DNA from: Eubacterium sp. 14-2
GTDB taxonomy: Bacteria; Bacillota; Clostridia; Lachnospirales; Lachnospiraceae
DNA: 64,000 nucleotides
Reading direction: 5' to 3'
NCBI RefSeq assembly: GCF_000403845.2
Contig: NZ_KE159567.1
Location: 1,558,911 to 1,622,910 of the forward strand
The position numbers and the translations under genes are program-made. The notes beneath the pieces are model-generated. The model searched no databases. It was not told where the DNA came from and was given only the letters and a program-made list of their open reading frames with translations. Positions 62,131 through 64,000 of the stretch are shown here, one piece after another. Position 1 is the first letter of the stretch. Each line of letters opens with the position of its first letter.

Positions 62131-64000
62131 ATGGCGAAGGCTTTATACATAGCAGAAAAACCAAGTGTGGCAAGGGAATTTGCCAAAGCATTAAAACAGG
62201 ATTTTAAAAATCATGACGGTTACATGGAATCAGGGGAAGGGGTTGTTACCTGGTGCGTGGGCCATCTGGTAACCATGAGTTATCCGGAGGCCTATGACGA
62301 AAAACTGAAAAAATGGAGTCTGGCCACCCTGCCTTTTCTGCCGGAGGAATTTAAGTATGAGGTAATTCCGGCAGTGGAGAAGCAGTACCGGATTGTGGCG
62401 GAGCTTTTGAACCGTTCGGATGTAAGTACCATTTATGTATGCACAGACTCCGGGCGGGAAGGAGAATATATTTACCGTCTGGTGGAGCGGCAGGCGAAAG
62501 TCCGGGGTAAGGACCGGCGCAGGGTCTGGATTGATTCTCAGACAGAAGAGGAAATTCTGCGGGGCATCCGGGAGGCGAAAGAGCTGTCAGCATATGACAA
62601 TCTCTGTGAATCCGCCTATCTGCGGGCAAAAGAGGACTACCTGATGGGAATTAATTTTTCACGGCTGCTGACACTGAAATACGGCAATGCCATATCCGGT
62701 TTCCTGAAAACCAGATATACGGTGGTCAGCGTGGGCCGGGTGATGACCTGTGTACAGGGCATGGTGGTACGCCGGGAACGGGAAATCCGGGAATTTGTAA
62801 AGACGCCTTTTTACCGGGTGGTCAGTATGCTGGACATCCGGGGAACAGCCATTGAAGGCGAATGGCGGGCGGTGGAAGGCTCCGGTTATTTTCAGTCACC
62901 CAAACTGTACAAAGAAAACGGATTTAAAGAAAAGAAAGAGGCAGAACAGTTAATTGCAGATTTAATTTCTGCATCCGGAGCAAAAGAGCGGCATCCGGAA
63001 AATTCTCATGCAGAAGCTGAGGCAGCAGCATCCGTTTTTTCGCTGGAGAAGAAAAAGGAAAACAGGCATCCGCCGCTTCTTTATAATCTGGCGGAACTGC
63101 AGAACGAATGCTCCAGATTCTTTAAAATCAGCCCGGACCAGACCCTTAAGGTGGTACAGGAACTGTACGAAAAGAAACTGGTTACTTACCCCAGAACAGA
63201 CGCCCGTGTGCTGTCCTCTGCGGTGGCCAGGGAAATACAGAAAAATATCGGAGGTTTAAAGGCTGTTCCTTCCGTAAAGGAATTCGCAGAAGAAATCCTG
63301 AACCAGGGCAGTTATAAAAAGATAGTAAAAAGCCGTTATGTCAATGATAAACAGATTACGGACCACTATGCCATTATACCCACAGGTCAGGGGTTTTCAG
63401 CGATCCGCAGCCTGAACAAAACATCTTTGCACGTGTACGAAATCATTGTGCGGCGGTTTCTTGGCATTTTCTTTCCGCCGGCAGTCTACCAGAAAATCAG
63501 TCTGGTAACTTCCATGGACAGGGAAGGCAGTCCAAAGGGGACGGAAAAATTCTTTGCTTCTTTTAAAGTGCTGGCAGAGCCGGGATATCTGAAAGTCATG
63601 GAATATTCATTCCGAAAAAAGAAAGAAGATAAGCAGCCGGAAGAAAAGGGCGCAGAAGGGGACAGCGTGGGAGATACCGCCTGTGATCTTCCTTTTATGG
63701 AACTTCTGTCTTCCCTGAAAAAGGGAATGGAACTTCCGGTAAAGTCTCTGGATATCAAAGAGGGGGAGACCTCCCCTCCCAAACGCTACAATTCCGGTTC
63801 CATGATCCTGGCCATGGAAAATGCAGGCCAGCTGATTGAGGACGAGGAGCTCCGGGCCCAGATAAAAGGGAGCGGCATCGGCACCAGCGCCACCAGGGCT
63901 GAAATTCTGAAAAAACTGGTGAACAACAAATATCTTGCGCTGAACAAAAAGAGTCAGATTATTACGCCCACTCTGCTGGGAGAAATGATATACGACGTGG
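62131..64000 (+). CDS. topB: DNA topoisomerase III (3' end beyond window)
   Basis: The first 623 codons of a type IA topoisomerase. The TOPRIM domain begins LYIAEKPSVAREFAKALK and has TDSGREGEYIYRL near residue 109. The catalytic Tyr is in VTYPRTDARVLSS near 352. SGIGTSATRAEIL near 590 fits TopB. The frame is open to the window edge with no stop. The spacing to the ATPase gene (64 bases) leaves the operon question open. Confidence 0.92.
   Translation, partial: MAKALYIAEKPSVAREFAKALKQDFKNHDGYMESGEGVVTWCVGHLVTMSYPEAYDEKLKKWSLATLPFLPEEFKYEVIPAVEKQYRIVAELLNRSDVSTIYVCTDSGREGEYIYRLVERQAKVRGKDRRRVWIDSQTEEEILRGIREAKELSAYDNLCESAYLRAKEDYLMGINFSRLLTLKYGNAISGFLKTRYTVVSVGRVMTCVQGMVVRREREIREFVKTPFYRVVSMLDIRGTAIEGEWRAVEGSGYFQSPKLYKENGFKEKKEAEQLIADLISASGAKERHPENSHAEAEAAASVFSLEKKKENRHPPLLYNLAELQNECSRFFKISPDQTLKVVQELYEKKLVTYPRTDARVLSSAVAREIQKNIGGLKAVPSVKEFAEEILNQGSYKKIVKSRYVNDKQITDHYAIIPTGQGFSAIRSLNKTSLHVYEIIVRRFLGIFFPPAVYQKISLVTSMDREGSPKGTEKFFASFKVLAEPGYLKVMEYSFRKKKEDKQPEEKGAEGDSVGDTACDLPFMELLSSLKKGMELPVKSLDIKEGETSPPKRYNSGSMILAMENAGQLIEDEELRAQIKGSGIGTSATRAEILKKLVNNKYLALNKKSQIITPTLLGEMIYDV

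Overview
This is a chromosomal segment from a low- to mid-GC, spore-forming Clostridia, most likely a gut Lachnospiraceae. The evidence is the presence of gpr and spoIIP, the order comEC-holA-rpsT-gpr-spoIIP-lepA-hemW, AGGAGG ribosome sites, sigma-A promoters, a long fused 2-hydroxyacyl-CoA dehydratase activase, and a DUF6033-type array. I assign no genus. No rRNA, tRNA or CRISPR was seen.

Layout. 1-5.4 kb: a GH3-type acyl-adenylate enzyme and a methyltransferase, then a HAMP/SpoIIE-type phosphatase, an RsbW-like kinase and a VOC protein. 5.4-8.6 kb: after a three-armed palindrome comes a tight five-gene operon with two DUF2589 proteins, two small unknown proteins and a C39/papain-like cysteine protease. 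This is the best candidate for an undescribed system. 8.6-11.5 kb: an MFS exporter behind a leader peptide and alternative hairpins, then a MerR regulator divergent from a short-chain dehydrogenase. 11.5-17.1 kb: a mosaic accessory island. It starts with LytTR-type direct repeats and the wreckage of a LytTR regulator/GHKL kinase pair. The kinase gene is interrupted by a DUF6033-like segment. An array of small DUF6033-like and unknown proteins follows, two of them behind copies of the same structured leader, and the island ends in transposase and flavodoxin debris.

17.1-31.2 kb is mostly minus strand (DUF4097 protein, GNAT, giant activase, MFS) and then plus strand (LysM protein, rhomboid-like protein, glnS, DUF2225 protein, lipoprotein), closing with argG. 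31.2-37.4 kb is an arginine operon, argC-GNAT-argJ-membrane protein-argB-argD, divergent from argG across an ARG-box-like promoter. argH lies at 57.3 kb. Together these encode most of the ornithine/acetyl-cycle route to arginine.

37.7-64 kb carries a hemerythrin/CheX-like/receiver fusion, a YdcZ transporter, comEA, an OmpR-type two-component pair with a GerMN lipoprotein, comEC, holA, rpsT, gpr, spoIIP, a CorA-family transporter, lepA, hemW, an intact LytTR/GHKL pair, queH, argH, asd, an unknown helical protein, an ATPase with a degenerate P-loop, and topB, which runs off the window end.

All calls come from reading the sequence. Family names are from memory of conserved motifs and no database search was run.
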